Assembly (NCBI RefSeq): GCF_036227405.1
Contig: NZ_CP109473.1
Coordinates: 3,782,001-3,846,000 of the forward strand
Source of the DNA: Streptomyces sp. NBC_01460
GTDB lineage: Bacteria; Actinomycetota; Actinomycetes; Streptomycetales; Streptomycetaceae
DNA: 64,000 nucleotides
Reading direction: 5' to 3'
Part shown: positions 37,128 to 45,392 of the stretch, piece by piece
Layout: every line of letters starts with the position of its first letter
Numbering within the stretch: the first letter of the stretch is position 1
The notes under the pieces: generated by a model
What the model saw: only the letters and a program-made list of their open reading frames with translations
What the model was told of the DNA's origin: nothing
The model's database searches: none
Made by a program: the position numbers and the translations under genes

Positions 37128-38105
37128 TTACTTCTTGATCAGCCCCTTCGACCGGAGATAGTCCCCGGCCGCGTCCGCGGGCTTCGCACGCTCCGCGTCG
37201 ACCTTGCGGTTCAGTTCCGCGAGATCCTCGGTGGTGAGTGCTTCGGTGAGCTTCCCGAGTGCCTCGGCGATCTCCGGGGCGCCCGCGTCCTCGGCATTCA
37301 GAACCGGAAGGACGTTGTCCGCGTTCTGGAGCTTCTTGTCGTCCTCCAGGAACACCAGCCCGTAGGTGTCGAGCACCGCGTCCGTGGTGGTCGTGAGGAC
37401 GAGCTGGTCCTTGCCGTCCTTGACGGCCTGCTTGGACTGCGGGGTTCCGACACCCTTGGGATCGATCCCCGTGACGTCGATGCCGTACGTCTTCTTCAGT
37501 CCGGGCGCGCAGAAGGGGCGCACCTCGCACTCGTCGCCCGCCGCGATCTTCACCTTGATCTTCGAGCTGCCGAGATCGGAAAGCGTCGTGAGGCTGTTCT
37601 TCTCGGCGAATTCCTTCGACACCGCGAAGGCGTTCTGGTCGACGGCCTCACCCGCCGGGAGGACCTTCAGCCCGAGCGGGCCGGCGAGCTTCTCCAGAGC
37701 GGTGACGGTGGCCGCCACGTCACCCGAGGCGACCGGCTTCTTCTCCGCCTCCGCCGCACCGTTGACCTTGGCGTTGAGGAATTCCGCGAGCGTCGCCGCG
37801 TATTCCGGGACGATGTCGATCTCCCCCTTCTCGAGGGAGGGCTCGTACAGTTCGCGGTTCTTCACCGTGGTGACCGAGGTGTCGTATCCGGCGTCCCCCA
37901 GGATCTGGGCGTACAGCTCGGCGAGCACCTTGGACTCGGTGAATCCGGCGGCGCCCACGACGAGCGAGCCCTTCTTGGAGTCGGCACCGGCGCCCGTGTC
38001 CGAACCGCCCTCCTTCTCCAGGCTGTCGCCGCCGCAGGCGGCGAGCGACCCTGCCAGCGCGACCGCGCCGATGACCGCACCCGCTATGCGCGAGGTCCTG
38101 CTCAT
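37128..38105 (-). CDS. glycine betaine/choline ABC transporter substrate-binding lipoprotein
   Basis: 325 residues. Lipobox LAGSLAAC near residue 24, then an OpuAC/OpuBC-type type II binding protein: GSLVVGAAGFTESKVLAELYAQILGDAGYD, VKNRELYEPSLEKGEIDIVPEYAATL (in parts), DGKDQLVLTTTTDAVLDTYGLVFLEDD and the C-terminal LNRKVDAERAKPADAAGDYLRSKGLI. A cysteine pair (GDECEVRPFCAPG) could form a disulfide. It is the third gene after two permease genes and is anchored outside the membrane. The ligand is a quaternary amine such as betaine, choline or carnitine, by family. Confidence 0.92.
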   Translation of the reverse strand: MSRTSRIAGAVIGAVALAGSLAACGGDSLEKEGGSDTGAGADSKKGSLVVGAAGFTESKVLAELYAQILGDAGYDTSVTTVKNRELYEPSLEKGEIDIVPEYAATLAEFLNAKVNGAAEAEKKPVASGDVAATVTALEKLAGPLGLKVLPAGEAVDQNAFAVSKEFAEKNSLTTLSDLGSSKIKVKIAAGDECEVRPFCAPGLKKTYGIDVTGIDPKGVGTPQSKQAVKDGKDQLVLTTTTDAVLDTYGLVFLEDDKKLQNADNVLPVLNAEDAGAPEIAEALGKLTEALTTEDLAELNRKVDAERAKPADAAGDYLRSKGLIKK

Positions 38106-38174
38106 GTTGTTCTCCGTCCGCGAAAAATGGTGTGCACAGTCCGAAAAGTCCGCCCGCTCATGGAGTACGCCCGC

Positions 38175-38849
38175 TCATACGGTCCGGCGGCGGCGCAGGG
38201 GTGACAGCAGCCGGTCCAGCGCCACGAGGACGCCCTCCACCACCAGGGCCAGCAGGGCGACCAGCACGGCGCCCGCGAAGACCTGCGCGGTGTCGTAGGT
38301 GTTGAATCCGGCGGTGATGATCCGGCCCAGGCCGCCGAGGCCGACCATGGCCGCGATCGAGGCGGTCGCGATCACCTGGACGGCGGCGGACCGGAGGCCG
38401 GTCATGATCATCGGGTAGGCGAGCGGGAGCTCGACCCGGACGAAGAGCTGGCCGCCGGACATCCCCATGCCGCGCGCGGCCTCCAGCACCGACCGGTCCA
38501 CCTCCGTCATCCCGACGTAGGCGTTGGTCAGCAGCGGCGGCACGGCGAACAGCACCAGCGCGACGACCGTGGGCAGGTAGCCGGAGTTCCGCAGGGGCGT
38601 CATCATGAAGAGGGCCAGCACAGCGAACACCGGGACCGCCCGGCCCACGTTGGAGATGTTGACGGCGAGCCCGCCCCCCTTCCCCACGTGCCCCAGGTAC
38701 AGCGCGACCGGCAGGGCGATCAGGCAGGCCACCGCGAGGGCGATCCCGCTGACGTACAGGTGCTCGGCCAGCCGGTGCGCCGCCCCGCCGTCCCCCGACC
38801 AGTTGGAGCCGGTGGTGAGCCAGACCCATGCCTCTTCGACGACTCCCAT
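38175..38849 (-). CDS. OpuC-type ABC transporter permease
   Basis: 224 residues with five to six membrane helices and the binding-protein-dependent transport signature EAARGMGMSGGQLFVRVELPLAYPMIMTGLR (in part, EAARGMGMSGGQLF), which forms the coupling helix for the ATPase. IATASIAAMVGLGGLGRIITAG is typical of the choline/betaine group. The gene lies 3 bp after the second permease gene. It pairs with that permease to form the membrane channel. Confidence 0.93.
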   Translation of the reverse strand: MGVVEEAWVWLTTGSNWSGDGGAAHRLAEHLYVSGIALAVACLIALPVALYLGHVGKGGGLAVNISNVGRAVPVFAVLALFMMTPLRNSGYLPTVVALVLFAVPPLLTNAYVGMTEVDRSVLEAARGMGMSGGQLFVRVELPLAYPMIMTGLRSAAVQVIATASIAAMVGLGGLGRIITAGFNTYDTAQVFAGAVLVALLALVVEGVLVALDRLLSPLRRRRTV

Positions 38850-38852
38850 GGA

Positions 38853-39560
38853 TCAGCCGGCCTCCGTCTTCGCGATGCCCGCCCCGGCGGGCGTCCGTAT
38901 CCGGGTCCAGGGCGTGAGCAGGCGTTGCACGCCGAGCAGCAGCAGGTCCGCGGCCACCGCGAGGAGCACGCAGAGCACGGACGCGGTGAGCACCTGCGCC
39001 TTGAAGAAGCTGGGCAGGGCGTCCTCGATGAGGTTGCCGAGCCCGCCCTTGCCGACGAGGGAGCCGACCGTGGTCAGCGCGACCGTCGACACCGTCGCGA
39101 TGCGCAGCCCGGCCATCAGCGCGGGCAGCGCGAGGGGGAGTTCGACCTCCCAGAGCAGCCGCACGGGCCCGTAGCCCATGCCCCGCGCGGCCTCCCTGGC
39201 CTCCTGCGGGACCGCTTCCAGGCCCGCCAGGATGTTGCGTACGAGGATGGTCAGCGAGTACAGCACCAGTCCGGTCACGACGAGTGCCGCCGACAGCCCG
39301 AAGAGGGGCAGCAGCAGCGAGAACATCGCGAGCGACGGCACGGTGTACAGCACGGTGGTCAGGCCCAGCACCGGCCCCGCGAAACGCCGGCCGCGGCGCG
39401 CGAGCAGCGCGAGCGGAAACGCCACCGCGAGCCCTATCAGCACCGAGACCGCCGTGATCCAGATGTGCTGGACGGTCGCTTCGGTCAACTCATGGCTGCG
39501 GGAGCGCAGATACTCTCCGCAGATCCAGTCGTTCGCCACCAGGCAGTTCTGCTCGGCCAC
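38853..39560 (-). CDS. OpuC-type ABC transporter permease
   Basis: 235 residues from GTG 39560, which has AGGAGG eight bases before it; a longer frame reaches 39638 but lacks such a site. Six membrane helices. The EAA motif is REAARGMGYGPVRLLWEVELPLALPALMAGLR (in part REAARGMGYGPVRLLWEVEL). VGSLVGKGGLGNLIED is the conserved end. It is homologous to the next gene, so the operon encodes a heterodimeric channel. It is divergent from the ATPase gene, 141 bp apart. Confidence 0.92.
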   Translation of the reverse strand: MAEQNCLVANDWICGEYLRSRSHELTEATVQHIWITAVSVLIGLAVAFPLALLARRGRRFAGPVLGLTTVLYTVPSLAMFSLLLPLFGLSAALVVTGLVLYSLTILVRNILAGLEAVPQEAREAARGMGYGPVRLLWEVELPLALPALMAGLRIATVSTVALTTVGSLVGKGGLGNLIEDALPSFFKAQVLTASVLCVLLAVAADLLLLGVQRLLTPWTRIRTPAGAGIAKTEAG

Positions 39561-39701
39561 CCGCCCCCACCTCCTGTTTGCCCTCGCGACGCCGCCCCGG
39601 GTCCGGTCCTGGGTGACCCTATCCTCGACCACCGACAATCGCCGAGGCTGTCGTATTCCGGCAACATGGCCTTCACAGAACCCGCGTCACAATGGGGAAT
39701 C

Positions 39702-40877
39702 ATGATCCGTTTCGAGCACGTCACCAAGCGGTACGCGGACGGCACCACCGCCGTCGACGACCTTTCCTTCGAGGTCGCCGAGGGTGAACTGGTCACGCTC
39801 GTCGGGCCTTCCGGATGCGGCAAGACGACCACCATGAAAATGGTGAACCGCCTCATCGAACCGACCGACGGCCGGATATTCCTCGACGGGGACGACATAT
39901 CCGCCATCGACCCGGTCCGGCTCCGGCGCCGTATCGGCTATGTGATCCAGCAGGTCGGCCTCTTCCCCCACAGAACGGTCCTGGAGAACACGGCGACCGT
40001 TCCCCATCTCCTCGGCTGGGGACGGGAAAAGGGCAGGAAGCGGGCGGCCGAACTGCTCGACCTCGTCGGACTGGATCCTTCCGTTTATGGCGGCCGCTAT
40101 CCCGAGCAGCTTTCGGGCGGTCAGCGCCAACGGGTCGGTGTGGCCCGCGCCCTGGCCGCCGATCCCCCGGTCCTGCTGATGGACGAGCCTTTCGGCGCGG
40201 TGGACCCGGTCGTACGGGAAAGGCTGCAGAACGAATTCCTGAAACTGCAGGCGCAGGTGCGCAAGACCGTGCTCTTCGTCACCCACGACATCGAGGAAGC
40301 CGTCCGGCTCGGTGACCGGATCGCCGTGTACGGCCAGGGCCGCATCGAGCAGTTCGACACCCCCGCCACGGTGCTCGGGGCTCCGGCCACACCGTACGTC
40401 GCCGACTTCGTCGGGGCGGACCGCGGCCTGAAGCGGCTCTCGGTGACCCCCATCGAGGAGAGCGACCTCGACCAGCCGCCGGTCGTCCACCTCGACGATC
40501 CGCTGGCGGGGGCGACCGAGCGGCTGCGGGCCGACGGCGCGCGCTGGGCGGTCGTCCTCGACGGCCAGGACAAGCTGCACGGCTGGATCCCGGCGGTCGA
40601 CAGGCCGGCGGCCACGGGCACGGTCCGTGAACACGCCCGTCGCATGGAGGCCTGGCTCCCGCTCGGCGCACCGCTCAAGCAGGCCTTCGCCACGATGCTC
40701 CAGCACGACGCGGGCTGGATCGCCGTCACGGACGAGGAGGGCACCGGCCGCTTCCTCGGCGTGCTCACCCCGGCCCGGCTCCACGAGGCACTGCGCCGCT
40801 CGATCGACGCGGACGCGCAGGACGTACCGCGGGCCGAGGTGGCTGTGGAGACCGTGGCGGGCGTCGGCTCCCCGTGA
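39702..40877 (+). CDS. glycine betaine/choline ABC transporter ATPase with tandem CBS domains
   Basis: 391 residues. ABC core 1-240: Walker A GPSGCGKTTT, Q-loop IGYVIQQVGLFPHRTV, signature LSGGQRQRVG, Walker B LLMDEPFGAVDP, H-loop THD. The C-terminal part (about 255-375) is a pair of CBS motifs (LAGATERLRADGARWAVVLDGQDKLHGWIP and LKQAFATMLQHDAGWIAVTDEEGTGRFLGVLT in part) as in OpuCA, where they sense ionic strength or c-di-AMP. c-di-AMP is made by DisA of this same window, so a link to turgor control is plausible. ATG at 39702 has GGGGAAT before it. Expressed divergently from the permeases and binding protein. Confidence 0.93.
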   Translation: MIRFEHVTKRYADGTTAVDDLSFEVAEGELVTLVGPSGCGKTTTMKMVNRLIEPTDGRIFLDGDDISAIDPVRLRRRIGYVIQQVGLFPHRTVLENTATVPHLLGWGREKGRKRAAELLDLVGLDPSVYGGRYPEQLSGGQRQRVGVARALAADPPVLLMDEPFGAVDPVVRERLQNEFLKLQAQVRKTVLFVTHDIEEAVRLGDRIAVYGQGRIEQFDTPATVLGAPATPYVADFVGADRGLKRLSVTPIEESDLDQPPVVHLDDPLAGATERLRADGARWAVVLDGQDKLHGWIPAVDRPAATGTVREHARRMEAWLPLGAPLKQAFATMLQHDAGWIAVTDEEGTGRFLGVLTPARLHEALRRSIDADAQDVPRAEVAVETVAGVGSP

Positions 40878-41064
40878 GGGGCTGCCGCCCCCACCGTCCG
40901 TCCGGCTGAACGCGACACGAGCGGATCCGGGCCCGGCGGATCCGCGGCGGCTGTCTCCGGACGGCAGCCCCCTCGGGGGCGGGCCGCTCCCGGGCGCCGG
41001 GTGCGGCGGTGGCCACCGCGCCGGCGCGGCCCGGCCTCCCCCTTCCCGGGCCTAGGCTGGTCGC

Positions 41065-41925
41065 ATGAGTACGTTGCGAGGACGGGGAACGGTGCGGGGT
41101 CTGCCGGAGTGGGACCGCTGTGCGGTCATGGGCGTCGTCAATGTGACGCCCGACTCCTTCTCCGACGGGGGCCACTGGTTCGACACCACGGCGGCGATCA
41201 AGCACGGCCTCGAACTGGTGGCCGAAGGTGCGGATCTGATCGACGTCGGCGGTGAGTCGACCCGCCCGGGCGCGAGCAGGGTGGACGAGGCCGAGGAGCT
41301 GCGCCGGGTGATCCCCGTCGTGCGGGGGCTGGCCTCGGAGGGCGTCACCGTCTCCGTGGACACCATGCGCGCCGAGGTCGCCGCACAGTCCGTCGCCGCA
41401 GGTGCCGCCCTGGTCAACGACGTGAGCGGTGGCCTCGCCGACCCGGCGATGATCCCTGTCGTCGCCGATGCGGGGGTGCCGTTCGTCGTCATGCACTGGC
41501 GCGGTTTCAGCGAGTCGATGAACAGCCGCGCGGTCTACGCGGACGTCGTCGGCGAGGTCGTCACGGAGCTCCGGGAACGCATGGAGGCCGTGATCGACGG
41601 CGGCGTGGACCCGGAGAGGCTGGTGATCGACCCGGGCCTCGGCTTCGCCAAGAACGCCGCCCAGGACCTCGCACTCGTCGCGCACCTCGACCGGCTGCGC
41701 GAGCTGGGCAGGCCGCTGCTCGTCGCCGCCTCCCGCAAGCGGTTCCTCGGGCACGTCCTGGCGGGCGGGGACACGACCCCGCCGCCGGCCCGTGAACGTG
41801 ACGCCGCGACGGCCGCGATCTCCGCCCTCTCCGCCGCCGCCGGCACCTGGGCGGTCCGGGTGCACGCGGTACGGCCCACGGCGGACGCCGTGCGCGTCGC
41901 CCGCGCCGTCGAGGGAGCCGCATGA
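41065..41925 (+). CDS. folP: dihydropteroate synthase
   Basis: 286 residues, TIM barrel. Signatures: VMGVVNVTPDSFSDGGHWFD (about 22-41), DVGGESTRPGA (pterin binding), NDVSGGLADPAM, and AASRKRFLG near the C-terminus (KRFLG; the SRK arginine/lysine binds phosphate). It joins dihydropterin pyrophosphate with p-aminobenzoate. It is the first gene of a folate operon (folP, SnoaL-like gene, folB, folK, DUF3180) in which the first two genes overlap by 4 bp. Start ATG at 41065; a run of GC-rich sequence without a gene lies between the ATPase gene and here (187 bp). Confidence 0.96.
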   Translation: MSTLRGRGTVRGLPEWDRCAVMGVVNVTPDSFSDGGHWFDTTAAIKHGLELVAEGADLIDVGGESTRPGASRVDEAEELRRVIPVVRGLASEGVTVSVDTMRAEVAAQSVAAGAALVNDVSGGLADPAMIPVVADAGVPFVVMHWRGFSESMNSRAVYADVVGEVVTELRERMEAVIDGGVDPERLVIDPGLGFAKNAAQDLALVAHLDRLRELGRPLLVAASRKRFLGHVLAGGDTTPPPARERDAATAAISALSAAAGTWAVRVHAVRPTADAVRVARAVEGAA

Positions 41926-42404
41926 GCGCCCCGCGCGACGAGCACGAGGAGGCCGCCGCCGACATCGCGGCGGTCGAGCAGGCCAACACCGCCTTCTACG
42001 AGGCGATGGAACGCGGCGACCTGGACGAGCTCTCCGGCCTGTGGCTGCCCGGCGAGGACCTCACCGTCTCCTGCGTCCACCCCGGCTGGCCCGTCCTCAC
42101 CGGCCGTGGCGAGGTCCTGCGGAGCTACGCACTGATCATGGCCAACACCGAGTACATCCAGTTCTTCCTGACCGACGTCGGGGTCGCGATGACCGGTGAC
42201 ACCGCCCTGGTGACCTGTACCGAGAACATCCTCAGCGGCGGCCCCGCCGAGGACGGGAACGCCCTCGGCCCGCTCGTCGGCCAGCTCGTCGTCGCCACCA
42301 ACGTGTTCCGGCGCACACCGGAGGGCTGGAAGCTCTGGTCCCACCACGGCTCCCCCGTACTGGCCGAGACCGGTGAGGAAGAGGACGAGGAACCGACTGT
42401 CTGA
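41922..42404 (+). CDS. SnoaL/NTF2-like domain protein
   Basis: 160 residues, alpha+beta cone fold. FYEAMERGDLDELSGLWLPGEDLTVSCVHPGWPVLTGRGEVLRSYALIM (in parts) and the end NVFRRTPEGWKLWSHHGSPV are typical of the SnoaL-like 3/NTF2 superfamily often called DUF4440-like. No enzyme residues are certain. ATGA overlap with folP and position before folB place it in the folate operon, where the same gene occurs in other Streptomyces from memory. It might bind or guard a pterin intermediate; there is no direct evidence. Confidence 0.87.
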   Translation: MSAPRDEHEEAAADIAAVEQANTAFYEAMERGDLDELSGLWLPGEDLTVSCVHPGWPVLTGRGEVLRSYALIMANTEYIQFFLTDVGVAMTGDTALVTCTENILSGGPAEDGNALGPLVGQLVVATNVFRRTPEGWKLWSHHGSPVLAETGEEEDEEPTV

Positions 42405-42596
42405 GCGGAGCGTGCGGTCGTGGGGATTGGGCCCCCCGATCACGGGGTATACGCGGCTACCAACCCCCCGCCGGGTCGGTCCGCGCCCCCGCGGGCGGAA
42501 GCTGTCGGTGCTCGCGGGTAGATTCGAAAGACGGCACTTCGCCGCCCGCACGCGGCCGGGTGCCTCCAGAGACGACGAACAGCAGGAGTGATTCGC

Positions 42597-42956
42597 GTGG
42601 ATCGTGTCGCGCTGCGCGGCCTCAAGGCCCGTGGGCACCACGGTGTCTTCCCCAAGGAACGGGAAGAGGGCCAGACCTTCATCGTGGACCTGGTGCTCGG
42701 CCTCGACACCCGCCCCGCGGCAGCCGCCGACGACCTGTCGCAGACCGTTCACTACGGCGTGGTCGCGGAGGAGGTCGTCGATGTCGTCAAGGGTGAGCCG
42801 GTGGACCTGATCGAGACCCTCGCGGAACGCATCGCGCAGCGGTGCCTCAAGCACGACGGGGTCCAGGAGGTCGAGGTCGTCGTCCACAAGCCGGACGCCC
42901 CGATCACCGTCCCCTTCGACGACGTGACCATCACCATCACCCGGAGCCGAGCATGA
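42597..42956 (+). CDS. folB: dihydroneopterin aldolase
   Basis: 119 residues, family length. The GTG at 42597 is supported by AGGAG eight bases upstream; an in-frame GTG at 42588 is too close to that site. Conserved FolB features: LKARGHHGVFPKEREEGQTFIVDL at the start, DDLSQTVHYGVVAEEVVDVV, and IETLAERIAQRCL with catalytic Glu, then the VHKPDAPI end. It cleaves dihydroneopterin to 6-hydroxymethyl-dihydropterin. The stop overlaps folK by ATGA. The 192 bp before it, after the SnoaL-like gene, may carry a separate promoter. Confidence 0.95.
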   Translation: MDRVALRGLKARGHHGVFPKEREEGQTFIVDLVLGLDTRPAAAADDLSQTVHYGVVAEEVVDVVKGEPVDLIETLAERIAQRCLKHDGVQEVEVVVHKPDAPITVPFDDVTITITRSRA

Positions 42957-43564
42957 CTGCATTTTCCACCGAGGGGCAGAGCGACCCGACCGTACAGCCG
43001 GTTCCCGCAGCAGTGGTCGAGCAGGTCGACGCCGCGGACGTCACCCTCTCCAACCCCAAACGCGCCGTGATCTCCCTCGGCTCGAACCTCGGCAACCGCC
43101 TGGAGACGCTCCAGGGCGCCATCGACGCCCTGGAGGACACCCCCGGCCTCCGGGTCAAGGCCGTCTCCCCGGTCTACGAGACGGAGCCCTGGGGCGTCGA
43201 CCCGGGCACCCAGCCGTCGTACTTCAACGCGGTGATCGTCGTGAAGACGACCCTGCCCCCGTCCTCCCTGCTGGAGCGCGGCCAGGCCATCGAGGAGGCG
43301 TTCGACCGGGTCCGCGAGGAGCGCTGGGGTCCGCGCACCATCGACGTCGACATCGTGTCGTACGCCGACGTGGTCTCCGACGACCCGCTGCTGACCCTCC
43401 CGCACCCGCGCGCCCGCGACCGCGCCTTCGTGCTCGCCCCCTGGCACGACGTGGACCCGGAGGCCCAGCTGCCCGGCGCCGGCCCGGTCGCCGACCTGCT
43501 GGCCGGTGTGGGCCGCGACGGAGTGCTTCCCCGGCCCGACCTGGAACTCCGCCTCCCCGAGTAG
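42953..43564 (+). CDS. folK: 2-amino-4-hydroxy-6-hydroxymethyldihydropteridine pyrophosphokinase
   Basis: 203 residues. The HPPK fold begins at about 37 (RAVISLGSNLGNRLETLQGAI). SPVYETEPWGV, FNAVIVVKTTLPPSSLLERGQAIE and the ATP/Mg2+ signature RWGPRTIDVDIV are all present, followed by LPHPRARDRAFVLAPWHD. The N-terminal 36 residues are an acidic, proline-containing extension not needed for the fold. It makes the pyrophosphorylated pterin used by FolP. Overlaps folB by 4 bp. Confidence 0.95.
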   Translation: MTAFSTEGQSDPTVQPVPAAVVEQVDAADVTLSNPKRAVISLGSNLGNRLETLQGAIDALEDTPGLRVKAVSPVYETEPWGVDPGTQPSYFNAVIVVKTTLPPSSLLERGQAIEEAFDRVREERWGPRTIDVDIVSYADVVSDDPLLTLPHPRARDRAFVLAPWHDVDPEAQLPGAGPVADLLAGVGRDGVLPRPDLELRLPE

Positions 43565-43633
43565 TCGTTAGGCTCAAGGACCCCGACCACGGGCGAACGA
43601 CACGGTCAAAGGCGACGAAGGGCGGCACTCTCG

Positions 43634-44119
43634 GTGAAGCAACTACGGCTCGGGCTCCTCGCCGGACTCTTCGCCGGAGCCGGGGTGCTGTCCTGGGGCG
43701 CGGCCCGCCTCTGGGACTCCCTGGGGACACTGCCGAGCGTGCCGCTCGCCGCCTCCGTCGTCCTCGCCGTGATCGCCGTCGTCCTGCTGGCCACGGCCCT
43801 GTCGATCCGGGCACGGCTGCGCGCCCAGCGGGAGCGGCGTCCCGGAGCGAAGGGCGTGGAGCCGATGATGGCGGCGCGTGCCGTGGTCTTCGGCCAGGCG
43901 AGCGCCCTGGTGGCCGCTCTCGTCGCCGGGATGTACGGCGGCACGGGCGTCTTCCTGCTCAGCTTCCTCGACATCCCGCCCCGCCGCGACCAGGCCATCT
44001 ACGCGGGTGCGGCGGTTCTGGCGGGCATCGGCGTCATCGCGGCCGCCCTGTTCCTGGAGCGCGTGTGCCGCCTCCCGGGGGACGGCGAGGACGACAGGAA
44101 CACGGCCCAGGCCGCCTGA
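43634..44119 (+). CDS. DUF3180 family membrane protein
   Basis: 161 residues from a GTG, with four membrane helices (LGLLAGLFAGAGVLSWGAARL, VPLAASVVLAVIAVVLLATAL, ASALVAALVAGMYGGTGVFL, AIYAGAAVLAGIGVIAAALF). DUF3180 is a conserved actinobacterial family regularly found after folK; its function is unknown. A motif GVEPMMAARAVVFGQASALV is typical. It is 69 bp after folK and ends the folate operon, converging on the glyoxalase-like gene. Confidence 0.9.
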   Translation: MKQLRLGLLAGLFAGAGVLSWGAARLWDSLGTLPSVPLAASVVLAVIAVVLLATALSIRARLRAQRERRPGAKGVEPMMAARAVVFGQASALVAALVAGMYGGTGVFLLSFLDIPPRRDQAIYAGAAVLAGIGVIAAALFLERVCRLPGDGEDDRNTAQAA

Positions 44120-44144
44120 ACCGTCCGGCGCCCGTCCGGCGCTC

Positions 44145-44495
44145 TCAGTCGGCGATCGGGTTCTCGATCAGAGTGACCCGGTTGCCGTCGGGGTCGTGGA
44201 CGGCGGCGAACCGCACCCCACGCGACCCAGGCTGGGTCTCCCCGGCGGTGATCCCCCTCCCGGCGAGGTCCGAGAGGGTCCGGTCCAGGTCGTCGACCAC
44301 CAGATTCACCAGCGACCCCCCGGCCTGCTCGGGCGACTGGAACACCTGGAGCCAGGCGTACGGGGAGATGTGCCAGTCGGCCAGCCCGTCCATGGGCCTC
44401 ACGTCGGCGGGGCGGCCGAGAAGCCGTTCGTACCACTCGACCGCCGGTTCGATGGCCATCACGGGCGCTACGGCGAGCACATGGGTGAATGACAT
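44145..44495 (-). CDS. VOC (glyoxalase/bleomycin-resistance) family protein
   Basis: 116 residues, one VOC module: PVMAIEPAVEWYERLLGRPADVRP at the start and FAAVHDPDGNRVTLIEN at the end with the usual metal Glu. LVVDDLDRTLSDLAGRGI is the dimer swap strand. The GAGGAA site sits seven bases before the ATG at 44495. The substrate cannot be predicted. It sits between the folate operon and folE, with an orientation matching folE; it may be a recent arrival in this otherwise conserved block. Confidence 0.88.
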   Translation of the reverse strand: MSFTHVLAVAPVMAIEPAVEWYERLLGRPADVRPMDGLADWHISPYAWLQVFQSPEQAGGSLVNLVVDDLDRTLSDLAGRGITAGETQPGSRGVRFAAVHDPDGNRVTLIENPIAD

Positions 44496-44603
44496 CAGGA
44501 AGTTCCTCTCCTCATGGATCCGGCCGTCCGGCCTCTCCCACCGGGTCGACTCTCCCCGCCCCACGCACGCGGCGCTACCGCGCCGGCCCCGCCCGTCCGG
44601 TGC

Positions 44604-45209
44604 TCAGCGCGCCATGACGAGGCTCATCGCCTCGGCCCGCGTGGCCGGGTCGCGCAGTTGCCCACGGACGGCGGACGTGATCGTCTTCGCCCCCGGCTTG
44701 CGGATTCCTCGCATCGACATGCACATGTGCTCGCACTCGACGACCACGATGACCCCGCGCGGCTCCAGGATCGCCATCAGGGACTCGGCGATCTGCGTCG
44801 TGAGCCTCTCCTGGACCTGGGGGCGGCGGGCGTAGACGTCGACCAGCCGGGCCAGCTTCGACAGTCCCGTGATCTTGCCCGAGGTCGCCGGGATGTACCC
44901 GACGTGCGCGACACCACGGAACGGCACCAGGTGATGTTCACACGTGCTGAACACCTCGATGTCCTTGACCAGCACCATCTCGTCGTGGCCGAGGTCGAAC
45001 GTCGTCGTCAGGACGTCCTCCGGCTCCTGGTGGAGGCCCGCGAATATCTCCTTGTACGCGCGCGCCACCCGGCCCGGGGTCTCACGCAGCCCCTCGCGGT
45101 CCGGGTCCTCCCCGACCGCGATGAGAAGCTCCCGTACGGCGGCCTCGGCCCGCTTCTCGTCGAACACGCCGATCGAGCCCTGCCCGTCCAGCGTCACCGG
45201 GTCCGTCAT
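44604..45209 (-). CDS. folE: GTP cyclohydrolase I
   Basis: 201 residues. [31 protein letters not shown] (about 25-55) opens the FolE fold. The zinc and catalytic motifs are [11 protein letters not shown] (C, H) and [13 protein letters not shown] (C and H), with SKLARLVD between. It converts GTP to dihydroneopterin triphosphate, the first step of folate synthesis. ATG at 45209. Unlike the other folate genes it is on the minus strand, downstream of ftsH and separated from it by a strong terminator, so it should have its own promoter in the 90 bp that follow. Confidence 0.96.
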   Translation of the reverse strand: MTDPVTLDGQGSIGVFDEKRAEAAVRELLIAVGEDPDREGLRETPGRVARAYKEIFAGLHQEPEDVLTTTFDLGHDEMVLVKDIEVFSTCEHHLVPFRGVAHVGYIPATSGKITGLSKLARLVDVYARRPQVQERLTTQIAESLMAILEPRGVIVVVECEHMCMSMRGIRKPGAKTITSAVRGQLRDPATRAEAMSLVMAR

Positions 45210-45298
45210 CCTGTGCCTCGTTCCTCTGTGCAGTCACCACGCGCGGGCCCGCCAGGACTTCGCGGAATACAGCAGGCACAGCGCCGGCATACGAAAAA

Positions 45299-45335
45299 GC
45301 CGCGCCCCCACAGGCTAGAACCTGGGGGGCGCGGC
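45299..45335. terminator. terminator between ftsH and folE
   Basis: Arm 45299-45314 (GCCGCGCCCCCACAGG) pairs with 45321-45335 through a 6 nt loop, with one bulge. It lies 58 bp downstream of the ftsH stop and 90 bp upstream of the folE start. Confidence 0.82.
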
Positions 45336-45392
45336 ATCCATTCCGGGCCTGGTGGAAGCCCCGTGACAGGGGCCACACCGGTCGGGCAGGGG

